Shown piece after piece: positions 1 to 9,558 of a stretch of 64,000 nucleotides of DNA (its first letter is position 1; the number at the start of each line of letters is the position of its first letter). Below the pieces are notes generated by a model. The model was not told the DNA's origin. It saw only the letters and a program-made list of their open reading frames with translations, and did no database searches. A program made the translations under genes and the position numbers. Origin of the DNA: Ferruginibacter sp. (GTDB taxonomy: Bacteria > Bacteroidota > Bacteroidia > Chitinophagales > Chitinophagaceae); NCBI GenBank assembly GCA_013141115.1, contig JABFRP010000002.1, positions 186,001 through 250,000 of the forward strand. The letters are read 5' to 3'.

Positions 1-2
1 CC

Positions 3-1259
3 GCCGCAAAAATTGAAGAAGAAAAAGGTAACAAAGCAGAGGCAGAAAGGTTAATACAACAGGCATGGGATCTGGGCTATGCAGGCGAAGGCCGCGAAGG
101 CGCAAAGAATGCTTCAAAAAAAGCAGCAAAGCAACAAAACCCTTCTGACAAAAATGTAACCCCGGTTAAAAATAATCCTAACAAACCACCCAATAAAAAC
201 ACCGGTCCGCAGGAAAAGAAACAAGCTATTTGGGCGGGCAATTACCAGGCAAAATATGTAAGAGCCAGATCGGGAGAAACTGCTGCCGAAGCCAACACCA
301 CTTTCGGTAAAGACCTTGCCAGCACCACACTTAATTTGCAAACACTGGCCTGTGCAAAAAATTTTAGCATGAACATTTCTTCATCGGGATTTATCAGTGG
401 CAGTGGCAGCATAATGTATGTGTACCAGGGCACATCCGCATCACCGGTTATGGGTATGGCACCGGCTGTACTAACGGCGGCCAGTGGTGGCTTTGCTGCT
501 AATTTAAAAGATGGTTATCAAATAAGAGACTGGTCGTTTACCGGCACAGTAGATGAAGAAGGTAACGTAGAAATAAATGGCATGCCCACCGAACAAATGG
601 ATCTATTAAATGTAGGCAAATGGCAAAAGATAAAACCGTGGAGTGCTTTACCGCCTGATGCTGCCGGGGCTGCCATGAAGGGGCCCTTTCACATGAAATT
701 GCAAATGGATAAAGACAAAAACCCTTTTATACGAATTGATCAGTCGCTTGACCTTGGCGATAAGCTGATAAAAAGAGTACACTACGAAAGTTTTATTGTA
801 AAAAGCGACAATGAAATAAAACCCGATTGCCAGTTTACTGCACCGGCACCAGCTACCTGCCCGGCAAGTGAATTTATTAAAACAAAAGTATCGATGTCGC
901 CCAAAGATCATATTACGCTGGAAGCATCCACCACTTATACCAAAGGCGATAATGGCGGCGTACAGAAACAGCAAGACATGGCTTGTAATGTATCCGGCGA
1001 CTGGAGTATGGGTTTAGCAACCACCTCGGTAGAATTTCACCAGGATAACAGTTATGAATTTACGGTGGGCATTGGTGTAGATGCAAAATCTTTTATAAAA
1101 GGAAGCCCTGTAAGCCTGAAAGAAAAGCTGGAACTGATCTATGATTCTAAATGCGGCTGGGGTGTAAAAGCATCGGCTGCTGCAGAAGCGGATGGCCCCA
1201 TCGGAACTAAAGCCGGCGCATCCGTTGAAGGAGTGATATTTTTCAATAAGGGGTTATAA
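3..1259 (+). CDS. C-terminal part of a large TPR-like exported protein (5' end outside window)
   Basis: The frame is open from the left edge to a TAA at 1257-1259, so the start codon lies upstream of the window. The first residues (AAKIEEEKGNKAEAERLIQQ) look like the second half of a TPR-type helical repeat. A low-complexity Lys/Pro/Asn linker follows at about residues 45-75, then a Gly-rich, beta-rich C-terminal region ending in GTKAGASVEGV. The same order (helical repeat segment, then Gly-rich beta C-terminus) occurs in the 710-aa protein at 38346-40478, whose helical part contains the similar VKESEGNREAAITELKQS. I infer that the two are distant paralogues. Function is unknown. It heads the array of exported paralogues in the first 16.6 kb. 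An internal ATG at 336 would cut the domain and is unlikely to be the real start. Confidence 0.75.
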   Translation, partial: AAKIEEEKGNKAEAERLIQQAWDLGYAGEGREGAKNASKKAAKQQNPSDKNVTPVKNNPNKPPNKNTGPQEKKQAIWAGNYQAKYVRARSGETAAEANTTFGKDLASTTLNLQTLACAKNFSMNISSSGFISGSGSIMYVYQGTSASPVMGMAPAVLTAASGGFAANLKDGYQIRDWSFTGTVDEEGNVEINGMPTEQMDLLNVGKWQKIKPWSALPPDAAGAAMKGPFHMKLQMDKDKNPFIRIDQSLDLGDKLIKRVHYESFIVKSDNEIKPDCQFTAPAPATCPASEFIKTKVSMSPKDHITLEASTTYTKGDNGGVQKQQDMACNVSGDWSMGLATTSVEFHQDNSYEFTVGIGVDAKSFIKGSPVSLKEKLELIYDSKCGWGVKASAAAEADGPIGTKAGASVEGVIFFNKGL

Positions 1260-1396
1260 AATTACCATTATGAAAGAGTATTAATCGTTTCATTTATTTG
1301 CATCAGTTAATTTTTGTAAGATAATTGCAAGGAAAGAAAAGTTTATAAAACTGAAAGATAAAATCAAATGAAATTATTAACAGCAATAAGTTTAAA

Positions 1397-3271
1397 ATGA
1401 ATAAAATAATTTTCCTTGCACTCATTGCTATTGCCATCACTTCGCAGGCACAGCCAGTATATGTTGACCGCATTGGTTTCAAACTTGAAAGCATTGCTGA
1501 TATAGATATTGGCTGGATGGAAATTCGGAAACATACAGCGGCACCGAAAGGTAAACAACTTGGCGATAGAATTTACAGTGCCGGCCAAATAGGCTATAGC
1601 CAGAAGTTTGTGGAATGGATGCAACAATCTTATGTGCCAAGAGGTTGCCTGGGTAATGCGACTTATTTCCAAAATGCTATACCAAAATTCAACCCCACAA
1701 ACAGTATGTTGGGTAATGCAATTAACATGCATGCTCAGGCCCTGCCACTCCTGTACGGCGCACAAACAAAAGTGCACATGTTTTTGAAAAAAGATGCACA
1801 AGGTAAATTTGTGCCGCAAACTGGCCATGGCGATTACTGGTATATTGAAGCCAATGAGCTTCATTCTATAAGCGATCCGGTATCTTTTATTTCAAGCCCT
1901 GATGAATATTATTTTGTACTGCCCGACTTCTCTTCCAATTCAAAAGGATATAAAGCAGATGATAAAGCCGCAAGTAATTTGATGGGCTTTGCCAACCACA
2001 AGAACATTACTACTTACAAGCATTTTTATATACCCCACTCTCAATACGTTGTCATTTTAACAAAAGACAATGAAGAATTACCTTTTGAAAAAATAACTAT
2101 TGGCGATTTTTTTACAGAAGCCGAAAAGCAATTGCCGGTTTGGCAAAAAGTAAATCCTGTATCGACCGAGAATTTTTCAAAGGCTCAAAAGAATTTGACA
2201 AGGCTAAAAGAAAAATATAAAAGCAAATGGAACGGTATTGCTGAAATGAAACTTTCCAAAACTCAAATAACACTCCAGGATTTTGTAAATGCTACTGAAG
2301 GTTATGAGGATATGTTTGACAACAAAGACATTTATGGAAAGGAAGGAACAGAAGCCACTTTTCCTGTTTTAAAAGTAAAAAAGGCAACGAAGGAACTTAG
2401 CAAAACCAACCAGCCGCAGTGGCTTGTTATCAGGTGGACGATTAGCATGCCCAATCAGCCATACAATATTCACCTGCATGAATCTGTACTGAATAATTTC
2501 AATTTTGAGTATGTTTATAACTATTTCTTTAACCCGGAAAAAGTAAAGGGGCAAACGTATAAACCACTCCGTTCTCCATCATACAAAGAGGCCGCAGCAG
2601 TTACTGAGGCATCGGAAGCAGTTAAAAAAAATATGGCGGATAAAAACATTTATTTCTTTGAAGATTTTTCAACAACGGCGCCTGGCAAAAAACCAGTTGG
2701 CTGGCAGGTGAAATTTGCCAATTCGGGAACTACAGCTATCGTAACCAACCCGGATGGATTAGATGGAAACTGGGTTGAGCTAAGAGGTCATTATATTAAC
2801 GCCACTTTACTAAAAAATCCATTACCGCAAAATTTTACATTGAGTTATGAACTGGGGGCAGCTCAAAATTTTACATGGGGGGCAAAAGGATTAACAATGC
2901 AATTATCAAAAGAAACTTCGCCGGGCAACGCAGAATCATTCATTAAATTAAAACTTCGACCAGGCTTTAATGGCAGTGATGGCGAAGCAACGCTTGAAAC
3001 AAAATTTCCTTTCCCCCCGGGCTATTCTAATGGTGCCAAATGGTATACAGCACCTCGTTTTTCGAATAATAAAAAAAGTAACCGCATTATTGTAACTATT
3101 AAAAAGATGGAAGAAACCCTGCAGGTATTTATTGATAAAATGAAAGTAGCGGAATATGAAAAAGCAATACCGGCAGCACATTTATTTAATGCATTGTCAT
3201 TTGATTGCAGTGGCAACTCGGCGCAAACAGATAAATTCTATATCAGCAATATTAAGATCATAAAAGAGTAA
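1397..3271 (+). CDS. Exported family A protein with C-terminal LamG-like domain
   Basis: A 624-aa protein of unknown function with a clear signal peptide (residues 1-19, MNKIIFLALIAIAITSQAQ). The family A core spans roughly residues 25-400. It has a SYVPRGCLG segment, an ELPFEKITIGDFF segment equivalent to the ITRKEYL motif of its paralogues, a charged helical stretch (about 235-275), and FNFEYVYNYFFNPEKVKG (about 370-390). A second domain starts at IYFFEDFSTTAPGKKPVGWQ (about residue 415) and runs to the end. It resembles concanavalin-like/LamG or DUF1080 beta-sandwiches, with VTIKKMEETLQVFIDKMKVA and FYISNIKI. The same two-domain layout recurs in the genes at 4630 and 40501. Only 9 bp separate it from the next gene. 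A carbohydrate- or surface-binding role is inference from the fold only. Confidence 0.8.
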   Translation: MNKIIFLALIAIAITSQAQPVYVDRIGFKLESIADIDIGWMEIRKHTAAPKGKQLGDRIYSAGQIGYSQKFVEWMQQSYVPRGCLGNATYFQNAIPKFNPTNSMLGNAINMHAQALPLLYGAQTKVHMFLKKDAQGKFVPQTGHGDYWYIEANELHSISDPVSFISSPDEYYFVLPDFSSNSKGYKADDKAASNLMGFANHKNITTYKHFYIPHSQYVVILTKDNEELPFEKITIGDFFTEAEKQLPVWQKVNPVSTENFSKAQKNLTRLKEKYKSKWNGIAEMKLSKTQITLQDFVNATEGYEDMFDNKDIYGKEGTEATFPVLKVKKATKELSKTNQPQWLVIRWTISMPNQPYNIHLHESVLNNFNFEYVYNYFFNPEKVKGQTYKPLRSPSYKEAAAVTEASEAVKKNMADKNIYFFEDFSTTAPGKKPVGWQVKFANSGTTAIVTNPDGLDGNWVELRGHYINATLLKNPLPQNFTLSYELGAAQNFTWGAKGLTMQLSKETSPGNAESFIKLKLRPGFNGSDGEATLETKFPFPPGYSNGAKWYTAPRFSNNKKSNRIIVTIKKMEETLQVFIDKMKVAEYEKAIPAAHLFNALSFDCSGNSAQTDKFYISNIKIIKE

Positions 3272-3280
3272 ATACCGTTT

Positions 3281-4570
3281 ATGAAAAAAACAGTATGTTC
3301 ATACATGTTTCAGTATTCCATGATATTTATACTATTTTACCTGCAAATAATACAGGTATGCCTTGGCCAGGATTGCATAACAAGAGCCGCTGATAAACCC
3401 TCCATTTCAGTCAGGTTTCCGGACAGCTATGTAGGCGCTTCCAGCGGTAACCAAAAACCAGCTTCCTGGAACATCAGCAAAATGAAACCGAACCTGGCCA
3501 AAGCAGAAAGCTGGGTAAAAAAGATACTGGCGGGTTTTACCGGCGCTAAACTGGCCTATAGTAATGACTATTTTCTTGACCCGCTTGATTTTAGCGATAG
3601 CCCCGAAGATGGCGGGGCTTCATCATCATACGCCAAACAGTTTTACAAAGCAACCGGTATTAAAGGATTTTACGGAAGCAGAATGAGGTTTTATGCGTAC
3701 TATTGTTATGATAATAACAACAAGATATTTACTGAAGATGAAAGCGGTTCATTTGTTGTGGTAAATTTTAATAACGTATTTGCCTCCGCACTTTGTACTA
3801 ACGTTGGCGTATTTACGGTTAACGGCAAACCGGCATTTGAGATATATGAAAAAAGCCGCACCGAAGGAAGAATTGACTTTTATGATCTTCGTGCAAAATA
3901 CGACAATCACCCGCTCTATACTTCTTATGCCGAGATCGTCCTTTTCCGCAACAGCGACCAACCTGTATTTATTCCCATTACCAGGAAAGAGTACCTGCAG
4001 CAAATGCTTAAGGATGTTGAAACATACCAGTCAAAAGAAAAAGATTTTAAGAACAGGTTTTATAAAGATCAAATAAAAAACTTTGACGAAGAAATAAAGG
4101 CTTATAAAACCAATGATAAAAGTTATACCTCTGAGAAGGAAGCAAAACGCAGAAAATGGTTCAATGAAGACAACAATCCGGAAAAATTAGCTAAAGACCT
4201 TGCCAAAATAGATGCAGATATAAAAGCTGCGAATGAGATAATAACGCAGTACCTGAAAAAACCACAGGAATGGCTAAGCCGTAATTTCGATCATTTTTAT
4301 CCCTTTTCAACTTATACAGCAAATGGACTTACACAATATTTTAATGGCCTTGATGTATTTACGGAGAGCAGTGAGGATAAAACAAGAACACAGATAGTTT
4401 CACTAAACCCTGCTTACTTTAACAATAAGCTGAGCAACGATGTGCCCCAGTTGATCACCGTGCATTTAGCCAAGGGCCGTTATCCTCACATGCTGAAAGT
4501 TGCTGACCTGATTAAACAACCTGCTGCATTAGCTCCATTAGAAGCAATTGTTAACCCCGGCAAGGAATAG
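3281..4570 (+). CDS. Exported family A protein, short form
   Basis: A 429-aa protein with a hydrophobic N-terminus ending near CLGQ (about residue 30), consistent with export. The conserved family A block PVFIPITRKEYLQQMLKDVE lies near residues 225-245, followed by a long charged helical region (about 245-330) that looks like coiled coil. The C-terminal signature LNPAYFNNKLSNDVPQ is at about residues 385-400. It lacks the LamG-like domain of its neighbours at 1397 and 4630. The best internal matches are the genes at 9559 and 14835. It starts 9 bp after the previous stop and is therefore probably co-transcribed. Catalytic residues are not apparent and the function is unknown. Confidence 0.8.
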   Translation: MKKTVCSYMFQYSMIFILFYLQIIQVCLGQDCITRAADKPSISVRFPDSYVGASSGNQKPASWNISKMKPNLAKAESWVKKILAGFTGAKLAYSNDYFLDPLDFSDSPEDGGASSSYAKQFYKATGIKGFYGSRMRFYAYYCYDNNNKIFTEDESGSFVVVNFNNVFASALCTNVGVFTVNGKPAFEIYEKSRTEGRIDFYDLRAKYDNHPLYTSYAEIVLFRNSDQPVFIPITRKEYLQQMLKDVETYQSKEKDFKNRFYKDQIKNFDEEIKAYKTNDKSYTSEKEAKRRKWFNEDNNPEKLAKDLAKIDADIKAANEIITQYLKKPQEWLSRNFDHFYPFSTYTANGLTQYFNGLDVFTESSEDKTRTQIVSLNPAYFNNKLSNDVPQLITVHLAKGRYPHMLKVADLIKQPAALAPLEAIVNPGKE

Positions 4571-4629
4571 CAGCAGGCGTATGAGTTAAATAATTACTTA
4601 CATCATAAAAGAGTAAACATTTGTTATCT

Positions 4630-6531
4630 ATGAAGTATATATTACTATTTACAATTTCCCTTGCTTTAATTGCAAACAGTTTTGCACAGCTAACTGCCGA
4701 ACAACGCATTGAAGACAGTGTGATAGGCTGGTGGAACAATAACCGCTTTGATAAGTTAAAAACACCCACTGATGCGCCAGGAAAGAAAAAGGAAGTACTG
4801 GTAAATAAAATACTGGAGTGGGTTAAAAAATCTTACACACCTGTGGCAGGCCTTGGCACTTACAGCCGCTATATAAATAAAAGCGGGTACGGTATACTGT
4901 TTGAAATTTGGGACGTAAGCCATGATAAGGAATGGACAGAACCTAATGGAAAATTTAAACCCATACCAGAACAGAACACGCCTTTTTGGGTTGCCGTAAA
5001 CCGAACCTTTGGCAGCTTTGCCATTCCTTTTTTGCAAAAAGAAAATGAATCTTTCTTCACCATGCAGCCCGATGGTTATTCGGCTGCCGACCGTGTAATG
5101 GAAAATGGTAAAAAGGCTGACCCAAGAATACATCCCAACGCCTACAAATACATTACCTGGTGCAACAACTGGCAAACAGTGTATATAACGCCTGACAACA
5201 AACTGCCTTTTATCGCTATAACTAAAAGAGAGCTTTTACAAAAAGCTGAAGAAGGTTTAGAAAAACAAATGGCTGAAGAAATTAAAGACGTGCAGGCCAA
5301 ATGGCCCAACAACAAAAAAACACAGGCTGAAGTACTGGTTATCCGAAAACAAGAGATCGAAAAATACAGGAGCAATATTCAAAAATTAAGAGAACGGCAT
5401 CACAGCAGTTTGGATGAGCCTGCGGTGATAAGAGATATGCAACCCACCATGCGTAGCTTTCAACCGGATCCCGATATTTTTAAAATTGATGCTGCTGCAA
5501 AAGATTTAAATGCCGCTTACCAGGTATATAAAATTGATGCCGCCCTGCGTGCTAAAATGGAAAGCGATACACCACAATGGATAGCCATTGCCTTTCCATT
5601 TGCAACCAAAGAAAAAGGAAATAAATTATTTGAAATGTACAGCGCCCTGTCGCAAAATTTTAATTACGATTATGTGTACAATTATTTCTTTAACCCTGAA
5701 AAAGTAAAAGGCATTACTTACCAACCCGCTAACGAAGAGCAATTAATAGCAAGACTGAATAATTACCGTAAAACAAATACGGCAGCCATTATGCCTGTAG
5801 CAAATCCTGTTAATTTAACAGGCAATACTTTTTTCTTCGACGATTTTTCTTCCAGCAATGAAGGCGGTAATCCGGCCAACTGGTTTTTTAGAAAATATGG
5901 CAAACATGCGGTAGTATCTACCCTAAAAAATCAAGCAGGCAAATGGTTGAAGCTGGGTTATAATACCCCGGTAAATCCATCCTTATTAAAAAAACCGCTG
6001 CCAGAAAATTTTACCCTGGAATATGATGTGGTTACCGATGGAGATTTTACATCCCGTACCGGCGGGGCAGTAAGGCTAACATTAAATACCCGTGCAGCCA
6101 GTGCAGATGGCACTGAAATAAATGGTGGAAATGGCAGCAGCGTATCCATTGAACTTATATCAGGTAATGAATCAGATTACAACAATAATAACTACAGGGG
6201 TATTGCCAGTATAAAGATCAATGCCACACCTGATTTAAATAAAGAAAATAATTCTCCAGGACTTTCGTATGAGTATGCACTGCGTGAGTTTACTAATAAA
6301 AAAACAAAAATTCATGTAGCTGTAACAGTAAAAAACAATATACTCGTTGTACTCATCAACAATAAAGTCATTGCCACAAGCACCGATTTTAAAATGACAT
6401 ATGGTGGTAAATGTATTACCTGCGGATTACCTGCCGGTACAAGGATCAATACTGTTTTTTGGAACAACACTACCAATGATGCAGATAATATTAATGTATA
6501 CATCAGTAATGTAAAGATCACAAAAGAATAA
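4630..6531 (+). CDS. Exported family A protein with C-terminal LamG-like domain
   Basis: A protein of about 633 aa. I chose ATG 4630 over an in-frame TTG at 4621 because it gives a standard signal peptide (MKYILLFTISLALIANSFAQ). The family A core holds KSYTPVAGLGTYSRY, the KLPFIAITKRELLQK motif (near residue 195), a charged helical stretch, and FNYDYVYNYFFNPEKVKGITY. The C-terminal domain begins at TFFFDDFSSSNEGGNPANW (about residue 400). It aligns with the end of the gene at 1397, including LLKKPLPENFTLEYDV and NVYISNVKITKE. A strong hairpin terminator follows the stop. It closes the 1397-3281-4630 run. The beta-sandwich domain suggests ligand binding, but nothing shows the ligand. Confidence 0.8.
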   Translation: MKYILLFTISLALIANSFAQLTAEQRIEDSVIGWWNNNRFDKLKTPTDAPGKKKEVLVNKILEWVKKSYTPVAGLGTYSRYINKSGYGILFEIWDVSHDKEWTEPNGKFKPIPEQNTPFWVAVNRTFGSFAIPFLQKENESFFTMQPDGYSAADRVMENGKKADPRIHPNAYKYITWCNNWQTVYITPDNKLPFIAITKRELLQKAEEGLEKQMAEEIKDVQAKWPNNKKTQAEVLVIRKQEIEKYRSNIQKLRERHHSSLDEPAVIRDMQPTMRSFQPDPDIFKIDAAAKDLNAAYQVYKIDAALRAKMESDTPQWIAIAFPFATKEKGNKLFEMYSALSQNFNYDYVYNYFFNPEKVKGITYQPANEEQLIARLNNYRKTNTAAIMPVANPVNLTGNTFFFDDFSSSNEGGNPANWFFRKYGKHAVVSTLKNQAGKWLKLGYNTPVNPSLLKKPLPENFTLEYDVVTDGDFTSRTGGAVRLTLNTRAASADGTEINGGNGSSVSIELISGNESDYNNNNYRGIASIKINATPDLNKENNSPGLSYEYALREFTNKKTKIHVAVTVKNNILVVLINNKVIATSTDFKMTYGGKCITCGLPAGTRINTVFWNNTTNDADNINVYISNVKITKE

Positions 6532-6537
6532 GATTAG

Positions 6538-6573
6538 CTAAAGACCGCTATTGTAAAAGAAAGCGGTCTTTAG
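6538..6573 (+). terminator. Hairpin terminator after the first family A run
   Basis: The sequence CTAAAGACCGCT, a 12-nt loop, then AGCGGTCTTTAG form a perfect 12-bp stem starting 7 nt after the stop at 6531. No long T-tract follows, but TTTAAAATAATT is AT-rich. It separates the first three family A genes from the gene at 6817. Confidence 0.8.
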
Positions 6574-6655
6574 TTTAAAATAATTGTTACATCTTTAATA
6601 AATTATTTTTTTACATTAACTAATACAAGCCTGCTGTATCAAGCTTGAATTTTAC

Positions 6656-6671
6656 CCATGCCCGGGCATGG
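6656..6671. repeat. Perfect 16-bp GC-rich palindrome
   Basis: CCATGCCCGGGCATGG is a perfect palindrome in an otherwise AT-rich 285-bp intergenic gap. It lies about 85 bp before the operator-like hairpin of the gene at 6817. It could be a protein-binding site or an RNA hairpin. No second copy was noticed in the window. Confidence 0.6.
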
Positions 6672-6738
6672 TGTACTCCCCGGCATCTCTAACCGATCTC
6701 TTCTCTCCTTTTTCCATGATTTTATATCGTTGTTAAAA

Positions 6739-6759
6739 TCTCCTGTTTTTACAGGAGTG
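6739..6759 (+). promoter_or_regulatory. Operator-like inverted repeat, copy 1
   Basis: TCTCCTGTTTTTACAGGAG has arms CTCCTGT and ACAGGAG around a T4 loop. Related sequences occur at 10678, 13268, 26193 and 34624. The final GGA lies 26 nt before a TATTTACA (6782-6789), which resembles the Bacteroidota -7 consensus TAnnTTTG upstream of ATG 6817. Position and symmetry fit a dimeric activator site. It is too far upstream of the gene end at 6531 to be its terminator. Confidence 0.55.
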
Positions 6760-6816
6760 TAAAAAGCATTTTTTAAAAGCATATTTACATCATTAATTCA
6801 CCAACTAAAAAAATAT

Positions 6817-8067
6817 ATGAACAAGTTTCTTTTTTCTGTTGTACTGGTTATATCATTCGTTTTTGCCAACGCACAAAGTGGCAGCAATGCGCCGGGATGG
6901 ATAACTATTGACCTTAACGATTTTATGTGCAACAAAGCAACCGAGGATGATCCGTTGAACTTTGATGGCTTTGGAGATGAAGTATATTTTGTAATATTTT
7001 ATTCAGTAGCCAATCAATATGGCGTTACTAAATATTCGAGTAAGGTTACTTCAAAAATTTATGGCGATACGTACCGCTTTCCTGATCGCATACTTGCGGG
7101 CCATGCCAACCCCGATAATAAAGGCGGCATGTCTTCCGGCAGCCAGTTTTTCCCCGGCAGCGAATTTCCTAATCTTAAAAAATTAAGGGTGGAGAAAGGA
7201 GATTTTATTACCATAATACCTACCATTTGGGAATGGGATAATGGAAGTAATGGCCAGTTGCAGGCCGCATTTGAAAGCAGGCTGGTCAATTCCTTTCAGG
7301 CAATAAATCTTAAAATGGTGGACATGCTGCGGTATTGTTATGGTTATTATTCCTGCTACCAGATAACCAACCCCGCTGTAATGAATTTCCCTTCTTTTAA
7401 AGATATTTTAAGCCCCGCAATAAACCGAACAGCCAGCCGCCCAATTGGCATTAATGCAACAGGAGAATTTTCGCCCATAATAGTTGGATTAAATTCTGCC
7501 ATCATTAAATCGCAACACAGCAACAATGCTGTTATCAACGGAGTATCAAACATGAACTACATCAGCTTTAATGTAAATGAAGATGCATTAGGCAATACCA
7601 GTGCACACGGCATTTACACGCTACGCTATCATTTTACTTTTGAAGAAGATATGACAAAGCCTGCACCGCCACCACCTGCGCCTGCGCCTGCAACTCCGCC
7701 TGTTAATGGCAACATCAGGCCAATAAAACAAAATGCCGGCATACTAACCACTCAATTATTTACTGTTAGTGGCAAATGGACCGGTACACAAACCAACGCC
7801 TCCGGCCAGTACCCGCAAGCAGTTGCTTTTACACTTAATAATGCCGGCGAAATAATTATGGCCAGTGAGCAAACCGGTGCAATAGCTGCACAGGGAACTT
7901 ATACTTTTGTAAATAATATTATTAACGGCTCCTACAAACTATTAAGCAGCGGCGAAACAATTTCTTTCACCGGCTCCTACAATCCTAATACAAAAAAAAT
8001 GACCTGCTCTTTAGGGATGAGTGATAAAACAACCGGGCAGGGCACATGGGTGGTAAGCAAACTATAA
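6817..8067 (+). CDS. Exported protein of unknown function with Pro-rich linker and C-terminal beta domain
   Basis: A 416-aa protein with signal peptide MNKFLFSVVLVISFVFANAQ. Residues about 25-280 form a domain I do not recognise. It contains WITIDLNDFMC, a Cys-containing YCYGYYSCYQ patch, and a tail rich in beta-strand patterns (YTLRYHFTF). A Pro/Ala linker (PAPPPPAPAPATPP, about residues 285-300) precedes a C-terminal domain of about 100 residues starting GKWTGTQTNASGQ and ending TGQGTWVVSKL. That domain looks like a small lipocalin-like or META-like barrel. It is not clearly family A or B but sits between members of both. An operator-like inverted repeat precedes it, so it may share regulation with the family B genes. 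Confidence 0.75.
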   Translation: MNKFLFSVVLVISFVFANAQSGSNAPGWITIDLNDFMCNKATEDDPLNFDGFGDEVYFVIFYSVANQYGVTKYSSKVTSKIYGDTYRFPDRILAGHANPDNKGGMSSGSQFFPGSEFPNLKKLRVEKGDFITIIPTIWEWDNGSNGQLQAAFESRLVNSFQAINLKMVDMLRYCYGYYSCYQITNPAVMNFPSFKDILSPAINRTASRPIGINATGEFSPIIVGLNSAIIKSQHSNNAVINGVSNMNYISFNVNEDALGNTSAHGIYTLRYHFTFEEDMTKPAPPPPAPAPATPPVNGNIRPIKQNAGILTTQLFTVSGKWTGTQTNASGQYPQAVAFTLNNAGEIIMASEQTGAIAAQGTYTFVNNIINGSYKLLSSGETISFTGSYNPNTKKMTCSLGMSDKTTGQGTWVVSKL

Positions 8068-8121
8068 ATCCTGTTTTTTAAAAATGTTAATCCATTTAGT
8101 TTAAAGTAATATTTGAAGAAA

Positions 8122-9504
8122 ATGAAAATAATTTTAACCCTTTGCTTTTTTTCAGCAATTGTATTGCAGGCTGCTGCTCAAAAAGAAAGTTTTGATATTA
8201 CCACTTACACCCCACCAAAATATTGGAGTAAGGAAGAGAAAAAAGATGCTGTAAGCTATAAGATCGTCGACAAAAAAAATAAAACCTGGTGCCAGATTGG
8301 TATATACAGGAGTACAGCCACAAAGGGAAGTGCGGAACAGGATTTTGAAAACGACTGGCAGGAATTGATAGTTGCCGGTTACAAAATAACAGATGCTCCC
8401 CGGTTTAATGCTATGCCCGATACTGATGGATGGAAAATAAAAAGCGGAGGCAGTAAATATGTTTTTAATAATAACAATGCAATGGTAATGCTGACCACCT
8501 TCTCTGGTTATGGTAAAACAATGAGTATTGTTGCCGTAACCAGTAGCCCCGATTATGGAGCAGACATTCAAAATTTAATCGCCTCTGTTGAATTGAGCAA
8601 GACGAATACAAACGCTCCACTACCCAATAATAATAGCAACAGTATAAACACAAGCCCTGGTATTAACTCAAAAGGATTTACTTTTTCTACCAGTAATTTT
8701 GACGATGGCTGGATGGCTGCCGAAAAAACGGATTGGGTAGAATTGCGTAAAGGAGATATAAAAGTTTTGTTACATTATGCCAATGCAGTTACCAGCAAGT
8801 ATATTCCCAACCGTGATGTAGCAACAAAAACAGCATGGGACAATCTGGTAGCGCCAAAATATGGCAACCTCAAAAATTATTTCGTTTTTAATAATACGCT
8901 TGATCCCGAAGCACCATTTTTAGTTTCGGGAGATGTTACTGAAAACAGCACAGGCAAAAATGTTCATGTGGTATTATTTAACAGAGGTAAAAGCGGGATG
9001 ATTGAATTTATTTGTTCCGATAGAAATGCATTTATAAAACAGTTTGGTATCGATCAAACCAAATTAGAATTCTATACTTCTTTTGAAAGCTGGGAGCCAC
9101 TGAAGCGTATGTCAAGTTATAATAAATTTGCTGTAGCCAATGCTGATTTTATGGGTAAATGGACCAACGACTTTACCGGTATTCAGCAGTATGTAAATGT
9201 GTATACAGGTTTTGATGCAGGTATGAGTACTTATCAATCCAGACAGAATTTCGAATTCCTTTCAGGAAACACATATAAATGGGACCTTACTGTAGCAAGT
9301 GGAATGGTGGGTAATATAAAAGGAAAAACCACAAAAGCTGCCGGCAAATTTTTTGTATTATCCAACTGGCAAATAAAGTGTTCTGATATTAGTGGCAAGC
9401 CGACCATTTATAATGCCTATTTTTCCTGCGTAAAAGGTGGCCGTGTATTATGGCTTTCAGATACCAGCTATCCCGGCTACACTGCTTTTGGTAAAGTAAA
9501 TTAA
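8122..9504 (+). CDS. Exported family B protein, two-domain form
   Basis: About 460 aa. ATG 8122 is preferred to a TTG three codons earlier because it gives a compact signal peptide (MKIILTLCFFSAIVLQAAAQ). The N-terminal domain (about 20-165) starts KESFDITTYTPPKYW and contains KTWCQIGIY and EQDFENDWQELI. After an Asn/Ser-rich linker, the C-terminal half begins GFTFSTSNFDDGWMAAEKTDWVE (about residue 185). It carries NKFAVANADFMGKWTNDFTG and ends with YNAYFSCVKGGRVLWLSD. The paralogues at 11784, 13336 and 36394 have the same arrangement, and the one at 10743 shares the first domain. The GKWT segment suggests a lipocalin-like barrel, but function is unknown. Its upstream gap of about 50 bp keeps only the left half (ATCCTGTTTT) of the operator-like repeat. 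Confidence 0.8.
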   Translation: MKIILTLCFFSAIVLQAAAQKESFDITTYTPPKYWSKEEKKDAVSYKIVDKKNKTWCQIGIYRSTATKGSAEQDFENDWQELIVAGYKITDAPRFNAMPDTDGWKIKSGGSKYVFNNNNAMVMLTTFSGYGKTMSIVAVTSSPDYGADIQNLIASVELSKTNTNAPLPNNNSNSINTSPGINSKGFTFSTSNFDDGWMAAEKTDWVELRKGDIKVLLHYANAVTSKYIPNRDVATKTAWDNLVAPKYGNLKNYFVFNNTLDPEAPFLVSGDVTENSTGKNVHVVLFNRGKSGMIEFICSDRNAFIKQFGIDQTKLEFYTSFESWEPLKRMSSYNKFAVANADFMGKWTNDFTGIQQYVNVYTGFDAGMSTYQSRQNFEFLSGNTYKWDLTVASGMVGNIKGKTTKAAGKFFVLSNWQIKCSDISGKPTIYNAYFSCVKGGRVLWLSDTSYPGYTAFGKVN

Positions 9505-9558
9505 ACAACCAGGTAAATATCAATACTGGTATTTACAAGCTTTTTAAATAAATGTAAG

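Noticed and set aside
1364..1864. Minus-strand frames opposite family A and B genes
   Set aside because: They are Cys/Phe/Ile-rich translations typical of antisense shadows, without signal or domain patterns.
9513..9536. GTAAATA/TATTTAC inverted repeat as a sixth operator copy
   Set aside because: It lacks the TCCC...GGGA half-sites and is probably AT-rich chance symmetry overlapping a -7-like sequence.
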